Below, piece after piece: positions 50,407 to 58,492 of a stretch of 64,000 bases of DNA; the stretch's first letter is position 1, and every line of letters begins with the position of its first letter. The notes below the pieces were generated by a model that saw only the letters and a list, made by a program, of their open reading frames with translations, was not told the DNA's origin and searched no databases. The position numbers and the translations under genes are program-made. Source of the DNA: Bryobacterales bacterium (GTDB taxonomy: Bacteria > Acidobacteriota > Terriglobia > Bryobacterales > Bryobacteraceae); the NCBI GenBank assembly GCA_003170295.1, contig PNAJ01000022.1, positions 124,001 through 188,000 of the forward strand. The letters run 5' to 3'.

Positions 50407-50931
50407 ATGGAAGGCGAACGCAAGTACCGTCAAAACGGCTATCAGGACTCGACTAGCCGTGATTTCTCCAACAACAAAGGTGAGAGGCGTGACGAGCGCC
50501 CCAAGCCCCAGGGTCCACGCCCGCCTCTCGACATCACCGGTCCGCGGCTTCCGCGCATGGTGCAGTCGGTGACGGCGGCACGATGTTTCAACTGTTCCAC
50601 CACGCTTCTTCCCGATATCGACGCTGCCACCAAGTGTCCGAAGTGCGGCGCGGCTCTGCACTGCTGCAAGCAGTGTTCCTATTTTGAGCCCTCCACCCGC
50701 TTCCAATGCTTGAAGCCGGTGCCGGTGCGGATCGTGGCGAAGGATCAGGCGAACGAGTGTACGCTGTTCAAACCGCGCTTTACCGTGGCGCGCGAAGCGG
50801 TGCATCCTCCCGCTATGAACGGCTATGGGAGCTCGAACGGAAACTCCGCCCCATCGCCGAATATTGCGACTCCACGCAATTCGACCGATGCACGCGCGGC
50901 GTTCGATAGCCTGTTTAAGAAGCCCGAATAG
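50407..50931 (+). CDS. Zinc-ribbon protein of unknown function
   Basis: The 174-residue protein is read from ATG 50407; an in-frame GTG at 50398 follows AAGGC and is possible. The N-terminal 50 residues are charged and disordered (GERKYRQNGYQDS, RRDERPKPQGPRPP). The centre has a zinc-binding cluster with several CxxC pairs (CFNCSTTLLP, CPKCGAALHCCKQCSYFEP) and further cysteines at FQCLK and NECTLFKP. The tail is serine/asparagine-rich and ends in a short helix. A protein- or RNA-binding role is likely, but no family is recognised. It ends 17 bases inside the convergent ROK gene. Confidence 0.72.
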   Translation: MEGERKYRQNGYQDSTSRDFSNNKGERRDERPKPQGPRPPLDITGPRLPRMVQSVTAARCFNCSTTLLPDIDAATKCPKCGAALHCCKQCSYFEPSTRFQCLKPVPVRIVAKDQANECTLFKPRFTVAREAVHPPAMNGYGSSNGNSAPSPNIATPRNSTDARAAFDSLFKKPE

Positions 50932-51769
50932 GCAGCTCATCAATTAAAGACAAGCACCCGTAGAGCACACTGTCGTCGCCCAATCCGGCTGGAACCACGT
51001 CCAGCCGCGCGCGCGACCAGGTAGTAACCTGCCGCCGCAGTTCTGTGCGTAACGGTACAAATAACGCGTCGCCGGCCTTGGCCATTCCTCCGCCGATCAC
51101 GATGCGCGCGGGGTTCAGCATCATCACCGCTGCCTTCAGCCCCTGCGCCAGATCGATCACGTAGCGCTCCACAAACGCCCGATCCTGCATCAGATCTTTC
51201 GCCGTCCTGCCATGGTCGCGCTCCAGCCACATGCCGCAGCAGAGCCTCTCAAAGCATCCGCGGGATCCGCACAGACACTCCGGCCCGTCCGGTTTCAGCG
51301 TAATGTGCCCCAACTCGCCCGCATAGGAATCCGCACCCCGATAAATCGTCGAATCGTCGAGCACGATGCCTCCGCCGATGCCGGTTGAAAGCGTCATGTA
51401 GAACAGCGGACGCGCGTCGCGCCCCGCGCCGTAAATCGCCTCGCCCAGCGCGCCTACGTTCGCGTCGTTGTCCATCACCGTAGGCACGCCGAACGCTTTT
51501 TCGATGTTCTCGCCGAGAGGGAAATCCCGCCACCCCTTGACGTGCGTCGAAAGCGCAACGCGCTGCGCCGTGAAGTCGACCGGTCCGCCAAATCCGATTC
51601 CGCACCGCTCGAATTTCCAAGCCGTCGCGATCGACCGAACCTGATCGACCATCCACTCCGGTCCGCCGTCACGATCCGTCGTGCGCGATTCGCGCCGAGT
51701 CATCCGCTCGTCTTCAAACAAAGCGAGAGAAAACTTCGTCCCGCCAATATCAATCGCCAGCGTGTTCAT
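50915..51769 (-). CDS. ROK-family sugar kinase
   Basis: The 284-residue protein has the ROK pattern: AIDIGGTKFSLALFE (phosphate 1), NDANVGALGEAIYGAGR, LSTGIGGGIVLDD, and the zinc motif GHITLKPDGPECLCGSRGCFE, with the adenosine part IVIGGGMAKAGD. Such kinases phosphorylate glucose, N-acetylglucosamine or similar sugars; there is no DNA-binding domain, so it is not a repressor. It is the last gene of a six-gene operon and overlaps the PfkB gene by 20 bases. Confidence 0.9.
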   Translation of the reverse strand: MNTLAIDIGGTKFSLALFEDERMTRRESRTTDRDGGPEWMVDQVRSIATAWKFERCGIGFGGPVDFTAQRVALSTHVKGWRDFPLGENIEKAFGVPTVMDNDANVGALGEAIYGAGRDARPLFYMTLSTGIGGGIVLDDSTIYRGADSYAGELGHITLKPDGPECLCGSRGCFERLCCGMWLERDHGRTAKDLMQDRAFVERYVIDLAQGLKAAVMMLNPARIVIGGGMAKAGDALFVPLRTELRRQVTTWSRARLDVVPAGLGDDSVLYGCLSLIDELPIRAS

Positions 51770-52754
51770 TGAAGTTCTCTGCGCTCTCTGCGTCTCTGCG
51801 TGAAACTTCTTCGGGCGTTGCCGTCCCAGTCCCCTTCTTCATGATCGTAATCGACGCCACCAGGTTCCCGAACCGCGCCGCTTCGATCCCCGACCCCGTG
51901 ACTGCCAGGGTCATCGCCCCGCCCGCCGAGAAGCTGTCGCCCGCGCCGCAGATATCGACCGGTTTCTTAATTGCGCGCCCCGCCACCATCGTCTGCCCGC
52001 GTTCGTCGACGACCAGTGCGCCCTCGCCACCATCTGTGACAAACAGTAAGCGGGCTACCGTGTACGCCAGCAGAGCAGGGAGGTCGACCCGCCCCAGCGC
52101 TCTCCTCGACGCCGCCTCCGCCTCATCGCGATTCGGCTTCAGAATCACGCCGCGAAAATGTTCCGCGCGCACGCGAGAATCCACCCAGACAATCTTTTTC
52201 TTCGCGATCGTCGTCAGCGCCTCCCTCATGCGCGCTGTTACCACGCCACCCGCCGCCGTCTCCGCCTGATCGGAAACAATCACGACGTCGAAGTCATCCG
52301 CGATCCGTTCGAGCGATTCCACCACTCGCGATTCCAACTCCCGGGATATTTCCCGCGTATGAATAAAATCGATGCGCGGCAAATCTTCTTCACCGGTCGC
52401 ATTATTAATCAACTTGGTGTACGTAAATGTCGGCACTTCCGAAGACCGGATTAATAAATCCGCGTCGATGCCGCGATCCCGAAGCGCCCGATCGAGCTCC
52501 CACCCGAACCCATCCTCGCCCACCACCCCGAGCACCGCCACACGCCCCGCGCCCAACGCCGCCAGATTATTCGCGATAGTCCCCGCCGCCCCCGCCGTCA
52601 CCTCAGTCGAGATAACACCAACCCGAGGCAACCCAGTTTCGCGCGATGGCAAACCCTCCCGAGGATCGTAGCGGCACCACCGGTCAAGACAAACATCCCC
52701 AGCCACTAAAACCCGTAACCCACGAAATGCCCGCAAAATCTCCGAGGTGTTCAT
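51750..52754 (-). CDS. PfkB-family carbohydrate kinase (HldE/RfaE domain I-like)
   Basis: The 334-residue kinase has RVLVAGDVCLDRWCRYDP, the GAAGTIANNLAALG sugar site, VVIVSDQAETAAGG, ILKPNRDEAE and the catalytic GAGDSFSAGGAM. The overall order resembles the heptose-7-phosphate kinase half of HldE, but specificity cannot be read from sequence. The ATG (52754) lies inside a dispersed repeat, and the last 17 residues (RRDAESAENFNEHAG) are encoded by another repeat of the ACGCAGAGACGCAGAG type, so both ends have been moulded by repeats. It is coupled to the ROK kinase gene. Confidence 0.87.
   Translation of the reverse strand: MNTSEILRAFRGLRVLVAGDVCLDRWCRYDPREGLPSRETGLPRVGVISTEVTAGAAGTIANNLAALGAGRVAVLGVVGEDGFGWELDRALRDRGIDADLLIRSSEVPTFTYTKLINNATGEEDLPRIDFIHTREISRELESRVVESLERIADDFDVVIVSDQAETAAGGVVTARMREALTTIAKKKIVWVDSRVRAEHFRGVILKPNRDEAEAASRRALGRVDLPALLAYTVARLLFVTDGGEGALVVDERGQTMVAGRAIKKPVDICGAGDSFSAGGAMTLAVTGSGIEAARFGNLVASITIMKKGTGTATPEEVSRRDAESAENFNEHAGD
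51775..51815 (-). repeat. ACGCAGAG-type dispersed repeat
   Basis: On the minus strand, tandem CGCAGAGACGCAGAGAGCG units encode the C-terminal tail of the PfkB-family kinase. Units like this are, from memory, widespread intergenic repeats in soil bacteria. Confidence 0.6.
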
Positions 52755-52786
52755 TCTGGCTACTTGCTACTGGCTACTGGCTTCTG
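52752..52786 (-). repeat. AGTAGCCAGTAGC-type repeat at a gene junction
   Basis: On the minus strand, AGCCAGTAGCCAGTAGCAAG is followed by TAG and CCAGAATG. The repeat encodes the last residues of the upstream gene (KPVASSK), its stop codon, and the ATG of the PfkB gene. Matching sequence occurs at 57592-57620 and 57700-57742. Confidence 0.8.
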
Positions 52787-53740
52787 CAGCTCCCGCCATA
52801 AGGCGGGAACTGTCCCCCGATGCTCCCCGCAAAAATAAAAACTCTCGCCGCCATCCTGCACCGTTCGGACCAGAATCGTTTTGTGCGGACGAAAATAATA
52901 TCCCGGATCGGACTTCGCGAGCTCGCTCCGAAAATCGCCATGAATCGGTACGACGTCGAACACCGCTGTCGTGAATTTCGCGATGCTGCGTCCCTCTTGA
53001 TGCGCGACATTTCTCGCCATGGCGAGCGCCTTCAGGTAAACCTCCGGCCCCATGATGGCCGACCCAAAATTCATCAGCGCTCCGCCTTCGAGCTTCTCCA
53101 CCGCTCGCGCAAAAATCAGAAAGTCGCGATAACTCGCCGCGCCAACGGACGCCCCGTCGCAGTTCGGATGCTCGTGCAGAATGTCGTAGCCGATACCGAC
53201 GTGCACCGTCACCGGCACCGACAATCGATACGCCGCCGCGAACACGCTACAGTCGCGATAGGGATAGTCGCTAGCCGCGATCCTTCGCCCGACATTCTCG
53301 CCGAGTCCGTATCCTTCGCGCGCCGCCTCGATAATCCACTCGTTCAGCTCGCCCGTTTCGCGCCACAACCCGAACTCGCCGGTGCGCACGTATCGCGCGA
53401 CGCTCTCGGTCGTGGCGCCGATGCGAGCCAGTTCGTAATCGTGAATCGCTGCCGCCCCGTTCACCGCGAGATGCGTAACAAAACCGCGCTCCATCAGGTC
53501 GATCAGGTGCCTGTTCACGCCAGCCCGCAAAACATGCGCGCCCATGGCGAGCAATCGCGCCGCGCCTTTTTCCTTCGCCGCGCGAAGCCTTGCCGCGACC
53601 TCCGCCAGATCCGCGTGCTCAAAAGGAGGCGTCGCCTCCCCGAGCTTCAGCCAGTGCCCGATCTCTAAATCGTTCTTCCGCTCGCCCAGTGGCTTAATCT
53701 CGAGGCGTCCGCGATCGAAGGTTTCATACTTTGACGGCAT
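52760..53740 (-). CDS. Uncharacterised enzyme-like protein (remotely deoxyhypusine-synthase-like)
   Basis: The 326-residue cytoplasmic protein is well ordered, with conserved-looking blocks: LLAMGAHVLRAGVNRHLIDL, VTHLAVNGAAAIHDYELARIG, RTGEFGLWRETGELNEW, SVPVTVHVGIGYDILHEHP, NFGSAIMGPEVYLKALAMARN and YYFRPHKTILVRT. The general layout is reminiscent of the deoxyhypusine synthase fold, but the active-site lysine region of that enzyme is not evident, so I do not assign the function. It overlaps the HAD gene by 17 bases and leads into the PfkB gene, which suggests a role in the same, probably nucleotide-sugar or heptose-related, pathway. Confidence 0.65.
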   Translation of the reverse strand: MPSKYETFDRGRLEIKPLGERKNDLEIGHWLKLGEATPPFEHADLAEVAARLRAAKEKGAARLLAMGAHVLRAGVNRHLIDLMERGFVTHLAVNGAAAIHDYELARIGATTESVARYVRTGEFGLWRETGELNEWIIEAAREGYGLGENVGRRIAASDYPYRDCSVFAAAYRLSVPVTVHVGIGYDILHEHPNCDGASVGAASYRDFLIFARAVEKLEGGALMNFGSAIMGPEVYLKALAMARNVAHQEGRSIAKFTTAVFDVVPIHGDFRSELAKSDPGYYFRPHKTILVRTVQDGGESFYFCGEHRGTVPALWRELQKPVASSK

Positions 53741-54566
53741 GATTGAATGAGCCGAAGAGCGACTCCATTAGTTGCGCGTGGCAAAGAAAATTCGGCACGA
53801 TGTAATCGGCTCCCACGCCAATCAGCCGTTGCCGCTTCCAATCGTCGACCACCAGGCATTCCGGCTCCGTGGTCGCGACTCCCACCGTCACGCCGCCCAC
53901 TACTTTCACTTCTTCGATCTCCACATAGCCGTCGCCGAAACCGATAATCTCCTCGCCGCGAACGTCCGCCCCCGCCAAAATTCTCTGCACCAGAATTTTT
54001 TTGGAAAAGCTCTTATAATCGTCGAGCGCCCCATACACGCCGCCGTCGAAATACTTCGCCACGTCGATCAGCCGGGCCTCTTCCTTCATATACGCTTCGT
54101 CGGTTCCGCTCGCCAGGTACATCTTCAACCCGCGCTCCTTCAAGCTTTCGAGCAGCGCCCGCGCGCCCGGAACCATATATTTTTCCGGCGCAGCCTTGCC
54201 GCTCTTCAACTCTTCCACGCGGCCCCGGATTCGCTCCCACAGCAGGTCGAGATACATTTTCTTATATTCCAGCGCAGCCCGCGGCTTTCCTCCGCGCTTC
54301 TCGACGTTCGCGGCAAATTCGATCATCTGATAGATCGTCTCCTTGCCGGTCAGCCGCCACACGAAATCCTCCACCACCGCGGTCAGCGCCGCTTCCGTCT
54401 CGCCCGATTTCAGATCGGCCAAAATCTCGACCATCATCGGAACCATCACGCCGATCCACCCGGAGCGGACCAGCGACAGAGTGCCGTCGAAATCGAAAAA
54501 AGCCACGCGCGCGCCCGCCGCCGACGCACCCGGCCGGATTTGTTCCCCAACTCTTTCAAATTTCAT
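53724..54566 (-). CDS. HAD-superfamily phosphatase
   Basis: The 280-residue protein from ATG 54566 has motif I FFDFDGTLSLVRSGW, motif II LYLASGTDEAY, the lysine in SFSKKILVQRIL, and motif IV IIGFGDGYVEIEEVK, all needed for a HAD phosphatase. A helical cap of about 100 residues lies between motifs I and II. The start is fixed by the ATGA overlap with the CAAX-protease-like gene; the frame is open far upstream but that part is antisense to nothing and runs through the protease gene. The substrate could be a sugar phosphate produced by the two kinases in this operon. Confidence 0.87.
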   Translation of the reverse strand: MKFERVGEQIRPGASAAGARVAFFDFDGTLSLVRSGWIGVMVPMMVEILADLKSGETEAALTAVVEDFVWRLTGKETIYQMIEFAANVEKRGGKPRAALEYKKMYLDLLWERIRGRVEELKSGKAAPEKYMVPGARALLESLKERGLKMYLASGTDEAYMKEEARLIDVAKYFDGGVYGALDDYKSFSKKILVQRILAGADVRGEEIIGFGDGYVEIEEVKVVGGVTVGVATTEPECLVVDDWKRQRLIGVGADYIVPNFLCHAQLMESLFGSFNHAVKV

Positions 54567-55186
54567 AGCCAGTATTCCCATTTTCCCGCCGCGATCACGT
54601 AAGCGCTCAGGATGAAATTCGTCACCGCATGCGCCAGGATCAGGTCGCCAAGACTTCTCGCGCGCACCATCCACCAGTTGTAAATGATCCCGGCCGCCAG
54701 GCCCACGTCCCAGTACGATCCGTGCTCCGATGCGAACAGCACCGCCACGATCCAGAACGCCTGCGCCGTGTATTTCCCCAGCGGCACTTTTTCGAAGTCG
54801 TTGTCGATCAGCCAGCGCATCAGCCACGCCCGCCAGAACAGCTCTTCGACGATCGGCACGATCACCACCGCGCGAATCATGCGCAGCGCCAGCACCGGCC
54901 AGCTCATCGTCGCCCCTGTCGAAAGAGATGTGGCCGCCTTGCCCGTCACCGCGTTGTCGAACAGCCAGAAATGGCGATAGCCGGGGATCAATAGATCGGG
55001 CGCGATCCATACCGCGAACACCGCCACTCCGATCGCAATCGTCGCCGCCCAATGCCGCACCCGCAGGTCGATCACCGGGCGCGCAAAGAACCACAGCGCG
55101 GCCGTCATCACTGTAACGCGCAGGATCTGATCGGCAAGGTCGGAGAGCGGCAGCACGGAGTGCAGCGCCAGCAACCCCATGAACAC
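54563..55186 (-). CDS. CAAX-protease-related membrane protein, exosortase-associated (TIGR03008-like)
   Basis: The protein is a CPBP-type intramembrane metalloprotease with EELFWRAWLMRW, HGSYWDVGLAAGIIYNWW and HAVTNFILSAYV, the three motif regions with catalytic Glu-Glu, His and His/Asn. The block FEKVPLGKYT and the GKWEYWL end match the PEP-CTERM/exosortase-linked family TIGR03008. Visible starts are GTG 55186 and ATG 55180, giving about 207 residues, but the frame stays open to 55240 and encodes FPYIAPFAVF, which completes the first membrane helix. The real start may therefore be a non-standard codon upstream. It lies between a TPR lipoprotein gene and the HAD gene. Confidence 0.85.
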   Translation of the reverse strand: MFMGLLALHSVLPLSDLADQILRVTVMTAALWFFARPVIDLRVRHWAATIAIGVAVFAVWIAPDLLIPGYRHFWLFDNAVTGKAATSLSTGATMSWPVLALRMIRAVVIVPIVEELFWRAWLMRWLIDNDFEKVPLGKYTAQAFWIVAVLFASEHGSYWDVGLAAGIIYNWWMVRARSLGDLILAHAVTNFILSAYVIAAGKWEYWL

Positions 55187-55240
55187 CGCAAACGGAGCGA
55201 TGTAAGGGAACGAAGGAGATTTTAACAGGTCAATCGCCCC

Positions 55241-57547
55241 TTATATTTTTTGCAGCAAGTCTCTGATCTTCGCCGCGTCGTCCTTCGATGGATTATCCGC
55301 CAGCGCCGTCTCGAACTCTTTTTTTGCCGACGGCTTGTCGCCCTTTTGCAGCAGAGCCATGCCGTAGTGATAATGGAAGGTCGGATTCTTCGGAACCTGC
55401 GCCGTCAGATCCTTAAACACGCGCACCGCGTCTTCGCTCAAGTTTTTCTTGATGTAGATCCATCCCAAGGTGTCGGAAACCTCGGGCGCGTTCGGCATCA
55501 GTTGCCGGGCCTGTTGCGACATCGTCAGCGCCTGGTCCAGGTCCACTCCCTCTTCCGCCTTGATGAACGCCAGATTGTTCAGCGCCACTGGATGATTCGG
55601 CTGGATCTTCAGAATCTGCTCATAAATCGGCTTCGCCTGTTCGCGCTTCCCCGTGCCGTCGAGAATCAGCCCCAGTTGGATCAGGCACGCCGTATCCGCC
55701 GGAGCCGCCTGGCTGCATCGCCGGAACGTGTCCACCGCCATGTTCAAATCGCCCTTGCTCCGCTGCGTCTCCGCCAACTGGAACAGTAAATCGGCCGACC
55801 GCGGGTCTTGCGTCAAAAGCACCTGATAAATCGCGATCGCTTCGTCATAACGCTGCGCCCGGTAATAATACTTCGCCAGCACCAGTTTCAGGTCCCGCCG
55901 CTGCGGCTCCCGGTCCACTGCCTTTTGCGTCTCCTTGATCGCGTCTCCCATGCGATTCTCCGCGGCCAGCGATTCCGTTACCCCCGCCAGTCCCCTGGTA
56001 TCGTTCGGATTCGCTTTGTACATATCGCCGAAAATCTGTTCCGCTTTCTTGAAATCCTTGTCCTGGTACGCCAGGTATCCCACCTGGTAGCGCGCCTCCG
56101 CGTTCTGCGGATAAGCCTTCGTAATCAGCTCCAGCTCCGCCCGCGCTTTGTCCTTTTCGCCAACCCCCAGCAGCGCGCTCGACCGGATCAAATGCGCCTG
56201 CAGATTATTCTTATCGAGCGTCAGCACCCCGTCGGCTTCCTTCAGCGCCTTCGCCGGGTCGCCCTTCGCCATGTAAATCTTCGCCAGCATCTCCCGCGCG
56301 ATGATAAAATCGCTGCGCAGCTTGATCGCCTCTTCCAGTTGCAGCTTCGCCGGCTCGATCTCTCCCTTCGCCACCAGCGCCCGCGCCAGATTGAAATGGT
56401 ACAGATGGTTGGTCGGCGACTTGGTCACCAGTGCCTGCAAATCGTTCGCGGCGAGGTTGATCTGGTCGCGATTTCCGGTTGTCAGCATCAGCGCCGCGCG
56501 CATCGCGATCGCGTCGTTGTCTTTCGGATTGTCTTTCAGAATGGCTGCCAGCAGCTCGTTCGCCTTTGGACTGTTTCCCGTCGTGGCGTACAACTCCACC
56601 AGCTTCTTCTGATAAACCAGCTTGTCTTTCGGAAACGCCTTGATGCCCGCTTCGTACTGCGCCCGCGCGTTGTCGGAGTCCTTCAACCGGAAATTGTAGA
56701 AGTCTCCCGCTAACAGATGGCCTTCGGGAAATTTCTTTTCGTCGGTCAGTTGCTGCATCACCGCGTCCATATCGGACCTCTTATCGGTGAAAAAATAATG
56801 CCCCGCCAATTGCACCAGGTAGCGCGATTGCGTCGGATTGTTCGCCACCTTCAGCTTCAGCAGCGCCTCGGCCGCGGGAACGTTGTTCTGCCGCGCATAC
56901 TGCACATACAGCAGATCGTACATCGGCGAATATGTCTTTTGTTTGGCGATTAAGTCGTTCGCCAGTTTCTCCGCCTCGGGAAACTGTTTGTTCAGCACCA
57001 GCGCCTGGAAATAGACCAGCACCAGGTCGGTTTGATACGGCTTCACCTGGTTCGATATTGCAAACTCCTTCACTGCTTCGTCCGGATGTTTGCTCAGCAG
57101 CGCGATTTGCCCCTTCAGGCGGTGCCCGTCGAACGAATCCGGATTCTGGTGAAGCAGTTTGTCCGACAAGTCCCTAACCTCGCCCAACAGTTGTTCCGAT
57201 CGCGAGGCGTTCTGCGTCGAGGCCAGCAGATACAGATCCGCCAGCTTCGTGATCGCGTCGGAATTGGTGGGCTGCAATTCCACCGCGCGCTGCAGAAAAT
57301 GCAACGCGTCGCCGTAGTTGCCCAGCTTCAGCTCCGTCAGCGCCAACCGGTAGTACGCCTCGCCAAAGCGCATGTCATGCTGGAGCGCCCGCTTGTACAT
57401 AATCGCCGCTTCCCGGTATTTTGCCCGGGCGAAAAATCTGTTGGCATTGTCCAGCTCATGTTGTGACCGCGCCTTGGGATCGCGGTTGCAACCTGCCAGC
57501 AGCAGGAGCAATAGAGGCAGGAATTTCAGGACTTTACAACGTTTCAT
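55241..57547 (-). CDS. TPR-repeat lipoprotein, PEP-CTERM-system type
   Basis: The 768-residue protein starts at ATG 57547 behind GGGAGGG, with a lipoprotein signal (FLPLLLLLLAGC). The rest consists of about 18-20 tetratricopeptide repeats (for example AIMYKRALQHDMRFGEAYYRL, ALHFLQRAVELQPTNSDAI). Size and architecture resemble PrsT-like TPR lipoproteins found with exosortase and exopolysaccharide genes. It is likely an assembly scaffold at the periplasmic face of a membrane. It heads the six-gene operon. No exosortase gene is within the window. Confidence 0.88.
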   Translation of the reverse strand: MKRCKVLKFLPLLLLLLAGCNRDPKARSQHELDNANRFFARAKYREAAIMYKRALQHDMRFGEAYYRLALTELKLGNYGDALHFLQRAVELQPTNSDAITKLADLYLLASTQNASRSEQLLGEVRDLSDKLLHQNPDSFDGHRLKGQIALLSKHPDEAVKEFAISNQVKPYQTDLVLVYFQALVLNKQFPEAEKLANDLIAKQKTYSPMYDLLYVQYARQNNVPAAEALLKLKVANNPTQSRYLVQLAGHYFFTDKRSDMDAVMQQLTDEKKFPEGHLLAGDFYNFRLKDSDNARAQYEAGIKAFPKDKLVYQKKLVELYATTGNSPKANELLAAILKDNPKDNDAIAMRAALMLTTGNRDQINLAANDLQALVTKSPTNHLYHFNLARALVAKGEIEPAKLQLEEAIKLRSDFIIAREMLAKIYMAKGDPAKALKEADGVLTLDKNNLQAHLIRSSALLGVGEKDKARAELELITKAYPQNAEARYQVGYLAYQDKDFKKAEQIFGDMYKANPNDTRGLAGVTESLAAENRMGDAIKETQKAVDREPQRRDLKLVLAKYYYRAQRYDEAIAIYQVLLTQDPRSADLLFQLAETQRSKGDLNMAVDTFRRCSQAAPADTACLIQLGLILDGTGKREQAKPIYEQILKIQPNHPVALNNLAFIKAEEGVDLDQALTMSQQARQLMPNAPEVSDTLGWIYIKKNLSEDAVRVFKDLTAQVPKNPTFHYHYGMALLQKGDKPSAKKEFETALADNPSKDDAAKIRDLLQKI

Positions 57548-57591
57548 ACCCTCCCACTTCACCACAATCGGACCTACGTTGCAACGGTACG

Positions 57592-57620
57592 GAAGTAGCC
57601 AGGAGCCAGTAGCCAGAATG
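57592..57620 (+). repeat. GTAGCCAG-type repeat, inverted partner
   Basis: AGTAGCCAGGAGCCAGTAGC followed by CAGAATG lies in the gap upstream of the TPR gene. It is complementary to the block at 57700-57742, so the two could form a long stem with an intervening loop of about 80 bases. Confidence 0.8.
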
Positions 57621-57699
57621 ATCGTTTCGTTCCGCGCCCGGTTGATTCCTCCCTCAGACTGCGCCCCGCCGCCCCCAGGCGAACCGCAGTCCCTCAACG

Positions 57700-57742
57700 C
57701 ATTCTGGCTACTGGCTACTGGCTACTGGCTCCTGGCTACTTC
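57700..57742 (-). repeat. GTAGCCAG-type repeat forming the end of the RDD gene
   Basis: Units of GGCTACTG are repeated about four times (ATTCTGGCTACTGGCTACTG, continued). On the minus strand the repeat encodes EVARSQ and the TAG stop of the RDD gene. It pairs with 57592-57620 and resembles 52752-52786. Confidence 0.8.
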
Positions 57743-58492
57743 TTTTTGCGCCCGAAATAGTATCTCCACCACATTGCGGACGTACTGTTCGTCCGACAAT
57801 TGCTCCACCGCATCCGGTGGATACGCCACCAATTCCCGGAAATACCCCGCCATTTCGCCAAACAATGCGAGTCTCGCTCGGGGCTCGATCTCGTCGCGCC
57901 GCAGCAGCGCTTCGAGTGCAATCGCGCCCATCTCCGGCCTCACTTTTTGCCGCAGCCGAGCCGCCAGATGCCTCGTCTCCGCCAGCGAATTATATTTCCC
58001 TCCCAGGAGCTGATCCAGATCCGGACGCGACAAATTCGGCGCCCGAATCACCACCGTCCCCGCCGCCAGATCGCCCAATCGCTGCCGGTGCCGGCTCACC
58101 AGACACGTAATCCCTCCCACTAGATACAGTGCCGGCAGCCCGTCAATAAACCTCATCAGATTACGGACCATCACTTGACTCGCCTCCAGGCGCAGTCCGC
58201 CCGCGTCCACCACCCTCAGCCGCAGCAGCCGTTTCCCCACCGTTTGTCCCCGCCACAACCACTCCGCCAGCGCCATGTACACCAGCGAAATCACGAAATA
58301 AGCCAGGATTTTAATCGCTTCCGAAAAATCCTTCCCCAGAAACCCCAGCGGTCCGAGAATTTTCTCCGCCGTCCGCGCGATCGTCATCACCACCGCGATA
58401 TCCACCACCAACGCGAGCATCCGGCTCACCGGCCCCGCCAGCGGTAGCCCGAACTCGATCCCTTCCGGCGTCCGGATCGTCAGCCTCTGCAT
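57722..58492 (-). CDS. RDD-family membrane protein
   Basis: The 256-residue protein from ATG 58492 starts with a short beta segment (MQRLTIRTPEGIEFGLPLAG) and has an RDD domain with about three helices (RMLALVVDIAVVMTIARTAE, LAYFVISLVYMALAEWLWRG, QTVGKRLLRLRVVDAGG, RQRLGDLAAGTVVI). The C-terminal 90 residues are soluble and helical. The ATG overlaps the TAA of the SpoIIM-like gene by one base. RDD proteins next to SpoIIM, DUF58 and MoxR genes form a conserved neighbourhood of unknown function. Its end lies in a dispersed repeat. Confidence 0.88.
   Translation of the reverse strand: MQRLTIRTPEGIEFGLPLAGPVSRMLALVVDIAVVMTIARTAEKILGPLGFLGKDFSEAIKILAYFVISLVYMALAEWLWRGQTVGKRLLRLRVVDAGGLRLEASQVMVRNLMRFIDGLPALYLVGGITCLVSRHRQRLGDLAAGTVVIRAPNLSRPDLDQLLGGKYNSLAETRHLAARLRQKVRPEMGAIALEALLRRDEIEPRARLALFGEMAGYFRELVAYPPDAVEQLSDEQYVRNVVEILFRAQKEVARSQ

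Noticed and set aside
54567..55094. Fusion of the HAD phosphatase with a long N-terminal domain.
   Set aside because: The extension overlaps the CAAX-protease gene in another frame and has no family features; ATG 54566 overlaps the stop as ATGA.
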